A stretch of 64,000 nucleotides of DNA from Roseobacter cerasinus (GCF_009811755.1 NZ_BLIV01000010.1:1-64000); one strand, 5' to 3'. Shown: positions 26,965-37,808, counted from the first letter of the stretch. Notes: generated from the sequence alone by a model not told the origin. A program made the numbers and translations.

Positions 26965-27813
26965 TCAGCCCTCCTGCCCGCTCTTGGGCTCGGCTGTGAT
27001 GGCAAGGGCTATTCCGCAGACCACCAGCGCGGCCGCAAGGGCCACAAGCAGGCTGATGCCCTCTCCCAGCAGCAAGGCGCCCCCCAAAAGGGCAATGATG
27101 GGAACGCTCAACTGCACAACGGGGGCGAAGTTCTGCGCCAGCCGGGGCAGTACCGAATACCACAGCGCGTAACCGAGGCCGGAAGTCACACCGCCGCACA
27201 AGATCGCAAGGCCCCAGCCAATCAGGCTGCCATGTTCAGCAAACCAGAACAGCGCGCCCGCAGTCAAAGGCAAACACAGGATGAAGTTCGCAGTGGTCGC
27301 GGCGAGCGGGTCCGTTTCGCCTCGACCAGAGACTGTATAGATCGCCCATCCAATCCCGGCCACAATCATGAAGCCCGCGCCCATCACATCTGACTGCCCC
27401 CCCGCTCCGGGCCAAAGCGCGAGCATAAGCCCCAGAAACGCGATTGCGGCACCAAAGAGTTGCCTCGGCGAGGGGTGTGTCCCGGTCAGAGCGGATTGCG
27501 CGAACATATAGATCTGCACCACTCCAAAAAGGATCAGGGCACCGAGGCCCGCATCCAGCGTGAGATAGGCCAGCGAGAACCCGGCCATATAGACTGCGAG
27601 GCTGATGCACCCGACGGCGCGCGACCGGCCAACCCATCGGATGCGTCCGCCCTTGAGCACGAGGACAGCGCCCAAGGTCGCCGCCCCTGCAAGCACACGG
27701 ATGATTGCAAAACTGCTTGGGTCTATGTGGCCTCCGTCGACCGCAAGCCGTGTCAGCACGGAGTTGGACGCAAAGGCAACCATGGTCAGGGCGGTCAAGA
27801 CAACAAGCTGCAT
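26965..27813 (-). CDS. EamA/DMT-family transporter
   Basis: The 282-aa integral membrane protein has about ten hydrophobic spans in two EamA repeats. The first starts [24 protein letters not shown] and the second near residue 145 with [20 protein letters not shown]. Members export amino acids, nucleosides or drugs, and the sequence gives no substrate. It lies 101 bases before the exported hydrolase on the same strand. Confidence 0.88.
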   Translation of the reverse strand: MQLVVLTALTMVAFASNSVLTRLAVDGGHIDPSSFAIIRVLAGAATLGAVLVLKGGRIRWVGRSRAVGCISLAVYMAGFSLAYLTLDAGLGALILFGVVQIYMFAQSALTGTHPSPRQLFGAAIAFLGLMLALWPGAGGQSDVMGAGFMIVAGIGWAIYTVSGRGETDPLAATTANFILCLPLTAGALFWFAEHGSLIGWGLAILCGGVTSGLGYALWYSVLPRLAQNFAPVVQLSVPIIALLGGALLLGEGISLLVALAAALVVCGIALAITAEPKSGQEG

Positions 27814-28165
27814 GCCGCTGCCTTAGCGTTTTCCCCATGTCAGGCCAAGGGGTTGCCTCCCGCCAGCGGCGCCGTGCGATGATCTGTTGCCGATTTCGCA
27901 AGGGTGTGGCGGCAGAGACATCCTCCCCAGGTTGCAAACGTCTTAAACCGGGGATCAACCGGTGTTTTGGTAAAACGATGGAAAAACAGAAATACCAACG
28001 ACGCAACCTGCGCGAGGCCCCCTTCGCCAGGGACCTGCACATGCTTGGCTCAAACAGGCTTGGCTGTCTGGGGTCTTAGCACCCTTCGTGGATCATTCTT
28101 GACCAGCTGAAGGGCCCCGTTCTGCCGCAGTTGCTTGTGTCGCCTGCAACGCTATCGGACTGAAT
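27814..28165. other. 352-base gap with no supported gene
   Basis: No frame with a ribosome-binding site and plausible composition was found on either strand. A 33-codon ATG frame at 27978 lacks any Shine-Dalgarno. No tRNA-like fold or strong terminator was seen. The gap holds the 3' side of the histidine kinase gene (minus strand) and the 5' side of the EamA gene (minus strand). Confidence 0.5.
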
Positions 28166-28900
28166 TCACGCGGGCCAACGTGCTTCGAAAACAGTCCCAC
28201 TGTCGGCTTCCGACGCGGCAACCTGAATATCACCCCCATGCAGGCGAACAATTTTCCGCGCAATCGCCAGACCCATTCCGCTGCCTTCCACCTCGTCTCG
28301 CGGACGCAAAGTTGTCATTGCGCCAAAGATACGGTCCTCGAACTCAGGCGCGATGCCGGGACCGTCGTCAGCAACAGTGAGGACGACATCAGAGCCTTCT
28401 TTCCGACTGCTGACCACGATTTCTCCGGATATCTTGTTGTGATGCTTGATCCCATTCGACACAAGAACCGTCAGCAAGGTGAGCAGGTCACGCTCGCCAA
28501 ATCTGAACCGGGCATGCTCCAGCGTCCGCTTTATCTTGAACCCTGCTGGAATTGGTAGCTCATCAAGCACGTCATCCAGAGCGGCAGCAAGATCGACCTC
28601 CACCACCGATTGCATCCGCCCAACCCGTGAAAAGGCAAGCAGATCAACCAGCATGCGATCCAGCCGTCCCGTATGGCGGTTCATCAACTCGATGCTTTCC
28701 CCAATCGACCCGTCCATCCGGACCCCCGCCTCCGCCAGATCCTCCTCGATCCATTGGGGCAATTCGATCAGGGCGCGGACAGAGCTACGCACATCGTGAC
28801 TGATCAGATAGATGAAGTCCTCGAAATCCGATGAAGCCGCCACCTGTCTGGACGGGTCTTCCGCCATTGCGGTCCCGGTCGAAAGAGCGTTTGTGGTCAT
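28166..28900 (-). CDS. Soluble histidine kinase without sensor domain
   Basis: The 244-aa protein has no membrane span and no PAS or GAF domain. About 22 N-terminal residues are followed directly by the HisKA phosphoacceptor (His35 in YLISHDVRSSVRAL) and the HATPase (about 110-243), with VLVSNGIKHHNK (N box), VADDGPGIAPEF (G1) and RDEVEGSGMGLAIARKI (G2). The HisKA and LRPRDEVEGSG region is closely similar to that of the membrane kinase at 30552, so the two look like paralogues. The ATG at 28900 has TTGGAG 9 bases upstream. It lies 77 bases downstream of the solute-binding protein gene, probably in one transcript. Confidence 0.88.
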   Translation of the reverse strand: MTTNALSTGTAMAEDPSRQVAASSDFEDFIYLISHDVRSSVRALIELPQWIEEDLAEAGVRMDGSIGESIELMNRHTGRLDRMLVDLLAFSRVGRMQSVVEVDLAAALDDVLDELPIPAGFKIKRTLEHARFRFGERDLLTLLTVLVSNGIKHHNKISGEIVVSSRKEGSDVVLTVADDGPGIAPEFEDRIFGAMTTLRPRDEVEGSGMGLAIARKIVRLHGGDIQVAASEADSGTVFEARWPA

Positions 28901-28977
28901 CAGATCGGACTCCAAAAAGGCCTAAGTCGGCGTAGGCTACCTCAGAGCGTTGAAGACACCGTTAAGGCCCGTTGCGT

Positions 28978-30468
28978 TCAGGTGCTTTTTGCATCACGCA
29001 GGACCCTGGCGATATTTGCCGGGTAGCGGGCGCGCAGCTGTCGCCACCGCGTGATCTGCCGGGCGCGGCCATAGCGGCTGGTGATCATTTCCCACAGCTG
29101 CGCCGTTCGGTCCAAGGCACCGCGCGGATCCGTCTCTCCGCTCAATACAGCAAAAAGCGCGTCATTCAGCACCCGAAAATACTCCGAATGACCGTGAAGG
29201 TAGAGGTCCGGAATAGCCTGTTCCAAACTGGCCTTATGTACCGTCAAGAATTCGGGTGAATAAACCTCGCGGATCTTTGAATCAGCGTAGTGTTCGGGCC
29301 GGTTCGGGTCGAAAAAGCCCCCGGCTTCGCGGACGGACCGGGTCGACATTTCCGGCGTCGAGGCGAAGAGCGAGAAGAGGTATCCGATCCGGGGGCGGGA
29401 GGATGCGCGATTGACGACAAAGCTCCACCCCCAATTGAAATAGGGGATAGAGACCGGCGCGCCACCCGGCCCAAGCGGCCCTCCCGGAGGGGCGCCGTAG
29501 GTCAGCCGCCCGCGCAAGGCCGCGCCCTTTTCATTGAAGGACTTTTGCGCGCCCCCCCAGCCAATGTTGCAATAGGTCTGCCCGCGCAAGAACGCCTCCC
29601 AATTCTCGACAAATGTGAAGCTGCCAGTACCCGGATGTAGATGTTCGGCTGAGCGGCGCATGTCTGCCAGTGCGACATGTCCCTCGGGCGTGTTTATCTG
29701 ACACTCCATATCTTCGGAAAAAGGCCACATGCCATACCCATGCAACCGCATCCAGAATTCCCAGGCCACATAGTCGGGCGTGCGCAGCAAAAGCCCTCCG
29801 AAAAGGCCCTCATCCGGCCGATGAAACCAAGCCATCTGCCTGTCCAGCTCTTCCCAGGTCTGCGGGACGTCAAGGGCAGTGCCATATGTATCCGCGTACC
29901 TTGCCTGTTCGACCGGATCCTGCAAAACTTCCTTCAAGTAGAACATGATGTAGGCGTCGCCATCCGCCTGAAAACCATAGGTTTTTTGATCTACAGTATC
30001 GCCTAACCGGTAGATCGACCCCTCGCGAAAGCCGGCAGGCTCATAGGCGTCCACAAAATCATCCAAAGGCAGAATAACGTCAGATGACACAAGATCCGGC
30101 AAGCCGTAGGTCGCTGGCAGCGCCACATCAAAACTGCCCTCACCCGCGATCACTTCCAAGGCGATACGCGCCGTCAGGCTGTGTGAGGCAATACTGCGAA
30201 GGTCAATCTCAACCCCGGTCATGGCGGTAAAGGCCTGCGTGATCGGAAATAGGTTGCGCTGCGATCCCTCGGGGCACAGAACCGACAGTTTTCCCGGCGC
30301 AGGCCCTGTGGCATCGCGAACCCATTGGGCAACCTGCTCATGCAAAGTGAGATCTGCAGCCATCGCAAGATGAGCGGGAAGAGCCCCAGACACCGCGCAG
30401 GCAGCTCCGGATCGTAAAAAGGCCCGGCGGCCAAATGTCATGCTCTTGGATGGGTTCCGATCTGTCAA
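28978..30468 (-). CDS. Tat-exported extracellular solute-binding protein
   Basis: The 496-aa protein has an N-terminal twin-arginine signal (GRRAFLRSGAACAVSG, cleavage near AHLAMA-AD) and a family 1 type periplasmic binding fold typical of ABC sugar or oligosaccharide receptors. Segments include GEGSFDVALPATYGLPDLV, DAYIMFYLKEVL and VAWEFWMRLHGYGMWPF. No permease or ATPase is encoded nearby. It is flanked by two histidine kinases and a response regulator, so a sensing role is likely. The TTG start at 30468 is supported by AGGAGG 8 bases upstream; the alternative is an ATG nine codons in. Confidence 0.85.
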   Translation of the reverse strand: MTDRNPSKSMTFGRRAFLRSGAACAVSGALPAHLAMAADLTLHEQVAQWVRDATGPAPGKLSVLCPEGSQRNLFPITQAFTAMTGVEIDLRSIASHSLTARIALEVIAGEGSFDVALPATYGLPDLVSSDVILPLDDFVDAYEPAGFREGSIYRLGDTVDQKTYGFQADGDAYIMFYLKEVLQDPVEQARYADTYGTALDVPQTWEELDRQMAWFHRPDEGLFGGLLLRTPDYVAWEFWMRLHGYGMWPFSEDMECQINTPEGHVALADMRRSAEHLHPGTGSFTFVENWEAFLRGQTYCNIGWGGAQKSFNEKGAALRGRLTYGAPPGGPLGPGGAPVSIPYFNWGWSFVVNRASSRPRIGYLFSLFASTPEMSTRSVREAGGFFDPNRPEHYADSKIREVYSPEFLTVHKASLEQAIPDLYLHGHSEYFRVLNDALFAVLSGETDPRGALDRTAQLWEMITSRYGRARQITRWRQLRARYPANIARVLRDAKST

Positions 30469-30551
30469 ATCTGACGCCTCCTGACCTCAACTCAGGTTGT
30501 AGTCCTTCGTATTTAAGATGGGTTTAATCCTTCCAACGTATTTCAGAGGAT

Positions 30552-32528
30552 GTGAACACAAACAGAACATCCAGCGCGACACACCGCGGCCGTTTTTCTG
30601 GCATTGTCACGCGCCTTCGGCTGCTTTTCGTGCTGCTGGGTGTCGTGACCATAGCCGCTTGCGTGGCTGGTCTGATGCAGTTACGCCAGATATCTGCCGC
30701 ACAAAAGGCACTCAATGACCGGGCCCTTCCCGCCCTGATCCAGACCCAAACGGTTGAACGCAGCTTGAATGATATGTTCTTGGCGCTCGAACGGGCCACC
30801 TACGCCGAAAATGAGGTCGATCTTCGCACCACTCAGATGGAACTGGCAGATCGAATCACCTTGTTTCGAACCGCCATCCATGAGGCCGCACGCATTCAGG
30901 GACGCGCCAACCCCTCCGCCGCGCTGATGGCCGAATTCACCGAGTTGGAGATAACCATCACGCAATTGGTCGCCGGGCAGAGACAATTGTTCGAGACCGA
31001 GACACGGCTGGCGCGTTTGCGGGACGAGCTGGAAGACATCGGCGCCCGGGCCAGCGAGGCTCTCACCAAACTGCGGTATGATACGACGGTGCAGATCGAG
31101 AGCATATTGACCAGCGCGCGGTCCGGCGTGATATCCCAGACGGATACGATTGATCAGCTCTTTTCAGATCTCTTCCTCGCCTCGCTCAATCTGGCAAGTC
31201 TCAAAACGGATCTTGATGCGGTCATTGACCTGTCTCTCAGCGCAACAGACTCAGACTCCGCCGAGCTGGATCGTGGTCTGAACGCACATCTTGAGATGAG
31301 TTTGAACCGTATGGCCGCTGTGCTGTCACAGCTCAGCGCCAGCCCGCAGCGTCGCAGCCTGGCAAGTCTGACACTCCGTCTGAATGATTTGATCCTGGCA
31401 GATGAGGGCCTGCTCGCCATTGCGGAGGCGAAATCGACCTATCGGGACGAACTTCTTGATCTGCGCGTGGCGCGCGCCGACATCACGCGCGAAGTTAAGC
31501 AGTTCATCGACATCATGGCTGCAGACGCCAATCTATTGGTGGCAGACCGGTCCAAGCGCCTAAGCGACGCGACACGGCTGCTGTCCATTGTCTTGATGGT
31601 CTGCGTCTTTCTCGCGGCGATGGCAACGCTGCTGGGCAATTCCATTGTCATCGAAAAGCAGATCAACCGACGCATGGAAAAGCTTCGAGAAGCCGTATGC
31701 GCCATTGCAGACGGTGATCTCGACCATCCTATCGATATCGCTGGCAATGACGAATTGGCCGACATCGCGCAGGCGCTTCATATTTTCAAGCAAAACGCCG
31801 AAGAATTGCGGCGCTCAAATGTGGATCTGGAGCGATTTGCTTATGTTGCCGCACATGACCTGCGCAGCCCGCTGAGGGCCGTGCAGGATCTGGTGGACTG
31901 GACCTTGGATGACGAGCAGACCGCCCTATCCGAAGAGAGCAGGTCTTACATGGACATGGCGCAAAGTCGTGCGCGACGGCTCGACCGGCTTCTGACCGAC
32001 CTGCTTGACTATGCACGGACAGGACAAGAACGGCATGTCATGACAGAAGTGGATGTGGAGGATTTGGTCACGCAGGTGTCCGCCATGATCTCTCCACCCA
32101 AGTCTTTCCAGATTTCTTTCGAAGGAGACTTACCTGTCCTGCGAACTTTCAAGACACCGCTGACGCAAATTCTGATAAATCTGATTTCGAATGCCATCAA
32201 GCATCATGATCGGGCGGACGGAAAGGTTGTTGTCTCCGCCAGGCAAGATCTGAACCGGCTGGTCCTTGAAGTTTCAGATGATGGCCCTGGCATTCCGGTA
32301 AAGTACCAAAACCGGATCTTCGAGCTGTTCCAGACCCTGCGCCCGCGCGACGAGGTTGAGGGCAGTGGGATTGGGCTTGCGATTATCGAGAAGATTCTGG
32401 AGCGATACGGCTCGCACCTCGCGGTGGTGTCAGACCCCGAAACGAAACGCGGCGCCGCTTTCCGGTTCGATTTCCCGATTGACCACATCGTGGAAACATC
32501 TGTTCGGCCATCGGCAACAGCCGCCTGA
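30552..32528 (+). CDS. Membrane histidine kinase with large helical periplasmic domain
   Basis: The 658-aa protein has TM1 (about 21-43), a 298-residue all-helical periplasmic region, TM2 (342-363) and a HAMP domain (365-417). A HisKA with His435 (YVAAHDLRSPLRAV) and a HATPase with LISNAIKHHDRADG, VSDDGPGIPVKYQ and RDEVEGSGIGLAIIEKI follow. The long helical sensor between two spans resembles TorS, which reads a periplasmic binding protein. The start is GTG at 30552, with the only purine-rich stretch (AGAGGA) unusually close. It is divergent from the binding-protein gene (83-base gap) and followed by its likely partner regulator. Confidence 0.93.
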   Translation: MNTNRTSSATHRGRFSGIVTRLRLLFVLLGVVTIAACVAGLMQLRQISAAQKALNDRALPALIQTQTVERSLNDMFLALERATYAENEVDLRTTQMELADRITLFRTAIHEAARIQGRANPSAALMAEFTELEITITQLVAGQRQLFETETRLARLRDELEDIGARASEALTKLRYDTTVQIESILTSARSGVISQTDTIDQLFSDLFLASLNLASLKTDLDAVIDLSLSATDSDSAELDRGLNAHLEMSLNRMAAVLSQLSASPQRRSLASLTLRLNDLILADEGLLAIAEAKSTYRDELLDLRVARADITREVKQFIDIMAADANLLVADRSKRLSDATRLLSIVLMVCVFLAAMATLLGNSIVIEKQINRRMEKLREAVCAIADGDLDHPIDIAGNDELADIAQALHIFKQNAEELRRSNVDLERFAYVAAHDLRSPLRAVQDLVDWTLDDEQTALSEESRSYMDMAQSRARRLDRLLTDLLDYARTGQERHVMTEVDVEDLVTQVSAMISPPKSFQISFEGDLPVLRTFKTPLTQILINLISNAIKHHDRADGKVVVSARQDLNRLVLEVSDDGPGIPVKYQNRIFELFQTLRPRDEVEGSGIGLAIIEKILERYGSHLAVVSDPETKRGAAFRFDFPIDHIVETSVRPSATAA

Positions 32529-32538
32529 GGAGCTCTCA

Positions 32539-32991
32539 ATGGAACTTGCACTGAAAGCGAACACGACGACCGAAGCGACTTTTCTGCTCATCGACGATGA
32601 CCTGATCAGCATCATGTCGATGAAAAGGGCGTTGAAAAAACTAAAGATCGTGAACAAGACACTTGTCGCCAAGGACGGTCAGGAGGCGCTCGACATCTTG
32701 CGACAGGCCGTGGTCGCCGGGGCCGGGAAATTGCCCCCTTTCATTGTGACGCTGGACATTAATATGCCGCGGATGAATGGGATCGAGTTTCTTGAGGCAA
32801 TCCGCGCCGATCCATGTTTACAGCGGTTGGTGGTTTTCGTTTTCACGACCTCGGACATGCCAGATGACGTGCAGTCGGCCTACAGCAAGAACATTGCAGG
32901 GTATCTTGTGAAGGACGATCTGGGAGATAAACTCGCCGATGCTCTCGACATGCTCGGCAGCTACGCCCGCATCGTGGAACTGCCCGTTTGA
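32539..32991 (+). CDS. Single-domain response regulator (Rcp1-like)
   Basis: The 150-aa receiver has the acidic cluster LLIDDD (19-21), phosphoacceptor Asp73 in TLDINMPRMNG, the switch Thr in VFTTSD (about 103-104) and Lys125 in GYLVKDD. There is no output domain, so it acts by binding a partner or as a phosphotransfer intermediate. The extended loop before Asp73 (VVAGAGKLPPF) is typical of Rcp1-type regulators that pair with phytochrome-like kinases. The ATG has GAGGAGC about 8 bases upstream. It starts 10 bases after the kinase. Confidence 0.92.
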   Translation: MELALKANTTTEATFLLIDDDLISIMSMKRALKKLKIVNKTLVAKDGQEALDILRQAVVAGAGKLPPFIVTLDINMPRMNGIEFLEAIRADPCLQRLVVFVFTTSDMPDDVQSAYSKNIAGYLVKDDLGDKLADALDMLGSYARIVELPV

Positions 32992-33425
32992 TCAATCGAT
33001 ACGACCACACCACTCTCCACAACCTGATTTTTCTACGTCTGGAGTGACGCATTCGGCGGACCGCCCACATCAGACCTACGTAATCATACATATGAGATGT
33101 GAGGACACGCCATGACGAATGTCCGACCGGATGTATAAGTCAGGCCCGCATGTCCATCCACACTGCGGATGACGCAAACAAGTCGAAGATGACACCTGGC
33201 CAACGGAGGTCAAAGGGCCGCTCGATTCGAAGCTTTTTTAGGGCAAGCCCATGAGACACGTACGAAAAGAGAGACCCATGCTCGTACCTGGCTCAAAAGA
33301 GGATGAGCGCTGGCCTTCAAGTGCGACAGCCAACCCTCCTGATGCGGGTAATCTATCGCTTACACTCATTTGGCCCAGCCAGCCACATGAGTTGGGTTCA
33401 AACGCACCGGACAGGGCGCAGAACG
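32992..33425. other. 434-base gap, no supported gene
   Basis: Between the response regulator and the groEL terminator I see no convincing gene. An eight-codon frame (ATG 33112, MTNVRPDV) follows GAGGA and could be a leader peptide, but nothing translated follows it. A 71-codon plus-strand frame (33251-33466) runs through the groEL terminator and has no ribosome-binding site. A T-rich stretch near 33233-33240 lacks a stable stem. Confidence 0.45.
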
Positions 33426-33452
33426 AAAAAGGGCCCACCTCCCGGCGGGCCC
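33426..33452 (-). terminator. Rho-independent terminator of groESL
   Basis: On the minus strand, GGGCCCGCC (33444-33452) pairs with GGTGGGCCC (33431-33439) with one wobble and a 4-base loop, followed by TTTTT (33426-33430). It lies 25 bases after the groEL stop. Confidence 0.88.
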
Positions 33453-33476
33453 TCAAAACTTGGTGATAAGCGGCGC

Positions 33477-35159
<1,683 letters not shown>

Positions 35160-35177
35160 TCAGAGCAGCCGCTTGGC

Positions 35178-35465
35178 TTACTCGATGATCCCCATGATGT
35201 CGCTTTCCTTCATCATCAGCAGCTCTTCGCCATCGAGGGTCACCTCGGTGCCGGACCACTTGCCGAACAGGATCTTGTCGCCAGCTTTCACAGCCATTTC
35301 GATCAGCTCGCCGCTGTCCTTGCGCGCACCTGCGCCCACTGCAACGACTTCACCTTCGGAAGGCTTTTCTTTCGCGCTGTCGGGGATGATCAGCCCGCCA
35401 GCAGTTTTCTCTTCGCTTTCTGTGCGGCGCACCAGCACCCGGTCATGAAGCGGTTTCAATGCCAT
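35178..35465 (-). CDS. groES: Co-chaperonin GroES (10 kDa)
   Basis: The 95-aa co-chaperonin has the starting [23 protein letters not shown], the mobile loop, and [14 protein letters not shown] near the end. It caps GroEL. It is the first gene of groESL, and its leader carries the CIRCE operator about 70 bases upstream of the ATG. Confidence 0.98.
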   Translation of the reverse strand: MALKPLHDRVLVRRTESEEKTAGGLIIPDSAKEKPSEGEVVAVGAGARKDSGELIEMAVKAGDKILFGKWSGTEVTLDGEELLMMKESDIMGIIE

Positions 35466-35534
35466 CTTTGCAGCTCCTTAAGGCTCAAAGTTTCTCCCAG
35501 TTGATCCGAGCGACATTGACCTGCACCCGGACCA

Positions 35535-35561
35535 TTAGCACTCAATAGATCCGAGTGCTAA
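35535..35561 (-). promoter_or_regulatory. CIRCE operator (HrcA binding site)
   Basis: TTAGCACTC (35535-35543), nine bases, then GAGTGCTAA (35553-35561) is a perfect match to the CIRCE inverted repeat. It overlaps the predicted transcription start of groESL, where HrcA would block transcription at normal temperature. hrcA itself is not in the window. Confidence 0.97.
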
Positions 35562-35568
35562 CGGCGCA

Positions 35569-35597
35569 TAGCTAGGCAAGCCCCTGCTCCCTGTCAA
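35569..35597 (-). promoter_or_regulatory. Promoter of groESL
   Basis: On the minus strand, TTGACA (35592-35597) and TAGCTA (35569-35574) are spaced 17 bases, a near-consensus sigma-70 promoter. CIRCE begins 7 bases downstream. A CTTGCC inside the spacer means an overlapping sigma-32 promoter is possible but not clear. Confidence 0.8.
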
Positions 35598-35668
35598 CCA
35601 ATCGTTTTGTGAAAATTCGGGTGTTTCGGCGCTTTTTCGTCGCTGCTCTGCAGCATCATTTGCGCAGG

Positions 35669-36358
35669 TCAGCGCGCGCCCAAAACCTCTGCACTGGCCT
35701 TGACGGCCGCAGCCCCTGTCGGGGTCAGCCCGTAAATGCCGGTGGCTACGCGTTCAAACCAACCATAGTGATCATCCGCCATCATCCGCGTGGCGCGCGG
35801 CACCCCGGTTTCCCGTGCCACATCCGCGCCCTTGCTGGCCCCGGCCTCAAAGAGATAGAGCGCCAGCTTCAACGCGTCCTGCCGATACGCGGTAACGAGG
35901 CCCACACGGGTTTGCCCGCCATCGTTCGGGTCCCCCTGCCGCCGGGCAAACTCCCGCAACAGCGCGCCCTGCCGAGTCGTGGATTTGCGCGGCTGAAACG
36001 GCCCGGGATCACAATGCACCTGCACCAACCCATCCGAAAGCCGCACCGTAATCAGCCCCAATCCAAGGCGCCGCGCCAATTTCACATTGTCCTTCACCGC
36101 TTTGGCAAACCGTTTGCCCGGCTGGCGCGGCACGGCCAAATAGACATCTTCGGTCAGCGCCTGCCGCGCGATGCATTGGTGAATGAGCGACAGAGAGAAG
36201 CCGAGTTTCAGCTCAACCACCACCGGCGGCTCACCGCCCCGAACGGCCACAACATCTGCCGCCCCCACTTCGGATTTCACCACATAGCCCTGATCTTCCA
36301 GGAAGCTTTTGACCGGGGGGTAAAGGTCGGTTTCGCGCGGCTTCGACATGAGAGACAT
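35669..36358 (-). CDS. DUF2161-family protein with PD-(D/E)XK-like core
   Basis: The 229-aa cytoplasmic protein is a DUF2161 member. Its N-terminal half has a nuclease-like pattern: Asp35 in GAADVVAVRG and Glu49-Leu-Lys51 in VVVELKLGF, after a conserved ETDLYPPVKSFLEDQG. The C-terminal third (about 150-229) looks like a winged helix (LKLALYLFEAGASKGADVARETGVPRATR split over a turn). The family is sometimes named a phosphodiesterase, but no activity is known to me. It stands between groESL and ppaC and is divergent from ppaC. Confidence 0.85.
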   Translation of the reverse strand: MSLMSKPRETDLYPPVKSFLEDQGYVVKSEVGAADVVAVRGGEPPVVVELKLGFSLSLIHQCIARQALTEDVYLAVPRQPGKRFAKAVKDNVKLARRLGLGLITVRLSDGLVQVHCDPGPFQPRKSTTRQGALLREFARRQGDPNDGGQTRVGLVTAYRQDALKLALYLFEAGASKGADVARETGVPRATRMMADDHYGWFERVATGIYGLTPTGAAAVKASAEVLGAR

Positions 36359-36485
36359 CTAACACCACCCGCACACAAGCGCCAAGCAGCCCGCCGTGTT
36401 AATCGCGTTCTGCGCAGGGCGTGACAACCCAGACGCGCGCTCCTATAAGGCGCGCAAAATGACCCTTCAAATTTTAGGATTCTCC

Positions 36486-37406
36486 ATGACCACGCTCGTT
36501 TTTGGCCACAAGTCCCCCGACACCGACAGCACCGGCTCTCCGATCATCTGGTCGTGGTACCTCAACCAGATCAAAGGCGTTGCCGCCAAACCCGTGCTGC
36601 TCGGTGAGCCCAACACCGAGGCGCTGTTTGTGCTGGACCGCTGGTCGCTGGAGAAGCCCGAGATCATCACGGACGTGGCCGCCGATACGCCGGTGGTGAT
36701 CGTCGACACCAACAACCCCGCCGAGCTGCCCGCAGGCATCAATGACGCCGATATCCAGGGCATTATCGACCACCACAAGCTGGTGGGCGGGCTGGAAACA
36801 AAAGGCCCCATCGATATTCGCATCGAACCGCTGGCCTGCACGGCCACCATCATGTGGAAGATGATCGGCAAGGATATGGCGCAGGCGCCCACAGCGGTGA
36901 AAGGCGCGATGCTCTCCTGCATCCTCAGCGACACGCTGGAATTCCGCAGCCCCACCACCACGCAGGAAGACAAGGCCATCGCGCATGATCTGGCGAAAGA
37001 TCTGGGCGTGGATATCTCCGAATACGCGGCTGAAATGTTCGCCGCCAAATCCGACGTCTCGGCCTTCTCCGAAGCGGAACTGCTGCGCATGGACAGCAAG
37101 GAATATGCGGTGGGCGGCAAGCAATTCCGCGTCTCCGTGCTGGAAACCACGTCACCTGCGCAGGTGCTCGACCGCAAGGACGCGCTGATGGCCGCCATGC
37201 CCGGCGTGGCGGACGAGGATGGCGCAGATCAGGTGCTGCTTTTTGTTGTGGATATCCTGCAAGAAGAAGCAACGCTGCTGGTCCCCAACGATCTGGTGAA
37301 ATCGGTCGCTGAAAAGAGTTTTGACGCCTCGGTCTCCGGCGACATCGTCGTGCTGCCCGGCATCATGAGCCGCAAAAAACAGATCATCCCGAACCTCAAA
37401 GTCTGA
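36486..37406 (+). CDS. ppaC: Manganese-dependent inorganic pyrophosphatase (family II)
   Basis: The 306-aa DHH-family enzyme hydrolyses pyrophosphate. The motifs are VFGHKSPDTDSTGS (metal ligands His and two Asp), IVDTNNP, the DHH motif in IIDHHKLVGG and the substrate-binding SRKKQIIP near the C-terminus. The ATG at 36486 is the homologous start; an in-frame start 30 codons upstream was rejected. A lipoprotein gene follows after 9 bases. Confidence 0.96.
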   Translation: MTTLVFGHKSPDTDSTGSPIIWSWYLNQIKGVAAKPVLLGEPNTEALFVLDRWSLEKPEIITDVAADTPVVIVDTNNPAELPAGINDADIQGIIDHHKLVGGLETKGPIDIRIEPLACTATIMWKMIGKDMAQAPTAVKGAMLSCILSDTLEFRSPTTTQEDKAIAHDLAKDLGVDISEYAAEMFAAKSDVSAFSEAELLRMDSKEYAVGGKQFRVSVLETTSPAQVLDRKDALMAAMPGVADEDGADQVLLFVVDILQEEATLLVPNDLVKSVAEKSFDASVSGDIVVLPGIMSRKKQIIPNLKV

Positions 37407-37415
37407 GACCTTCCC

Positions 37416-37808
37416 ATGAACATGCAAAGAAGAGCGCTGACCTTGGTCGGCAGCATCGCAGCCTGCGTCACGCTGGCAGCCTGCGACGTGCAAGACGGTC
37501 AATACGCGCTCCCCAAATCGACCAGTACGCAGGCTCCGGCTGCAACGCCGGTTGCGGCCAGTCAGGTACAGATCTTCGAAGGCGAACCCAACCGGGCCTA
37601 TACTGTGATCGGGCCTCTTGATATCGAAGTGAGCAAACTGACCGCCCTGCATCCGACACCAACGCGGGAAGCGGCCATCACAAGGTTGCAGGAAGCAGCG
37701 GGCCGCCTTGGTGCGGATGCCGTGATCAATGTCGTCATCGGTGAAAACCGAGTGATTTTGACCAGCTGGGGGTCGCGCCGGGCAACCGGCACAGCCGTGA
37801 AGTTCTAG
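37416..37808 (+). CDS. Small lipoprotein, 130 aa
   Basis: The signal MNMQRRALTLVGSIAACVTLAAC ends in a lipobox (LAAC), giving a mature protein lipidated at Cys23. After a low-complexity linker rich in Ala, Thr and Pro (about 30-50), a compact alpha/beta domain (YTVIGPLDIEVSKL, then REAAITRLQEAAGRLGADAVINVVIG) recalls the YbjQ/RcsF-type fold. It is probably a periplasmic-facing lipoprotein of unknown role. It is co-directional with ppaC. Confidence 0.78.
   Translation: MNMQRRALTLVGSIAACVTLAACDVQDGQYALPKSTSTQAPAATPVAASQVQIFEGEPNRAYTVIGPLDIEVSKLTALHPTPTREAAITRLQEAAGRLGADAVINVVIGENRVILTSWGSRRATGTAVKF

Noticed and set aside
27978-28079. 33-codon frame in the 27.8-28.2 kb gap
   Set aside because: No Shine-Dalgarno and no hydrophobic or conserved feature.
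33251-33466. 71-codon plus-strand frame after the response regulator
   Set aside because: No ribosome-binding site, and the frame runs through the groEL terminator stem; an antisense frame of similar length overlaps it.
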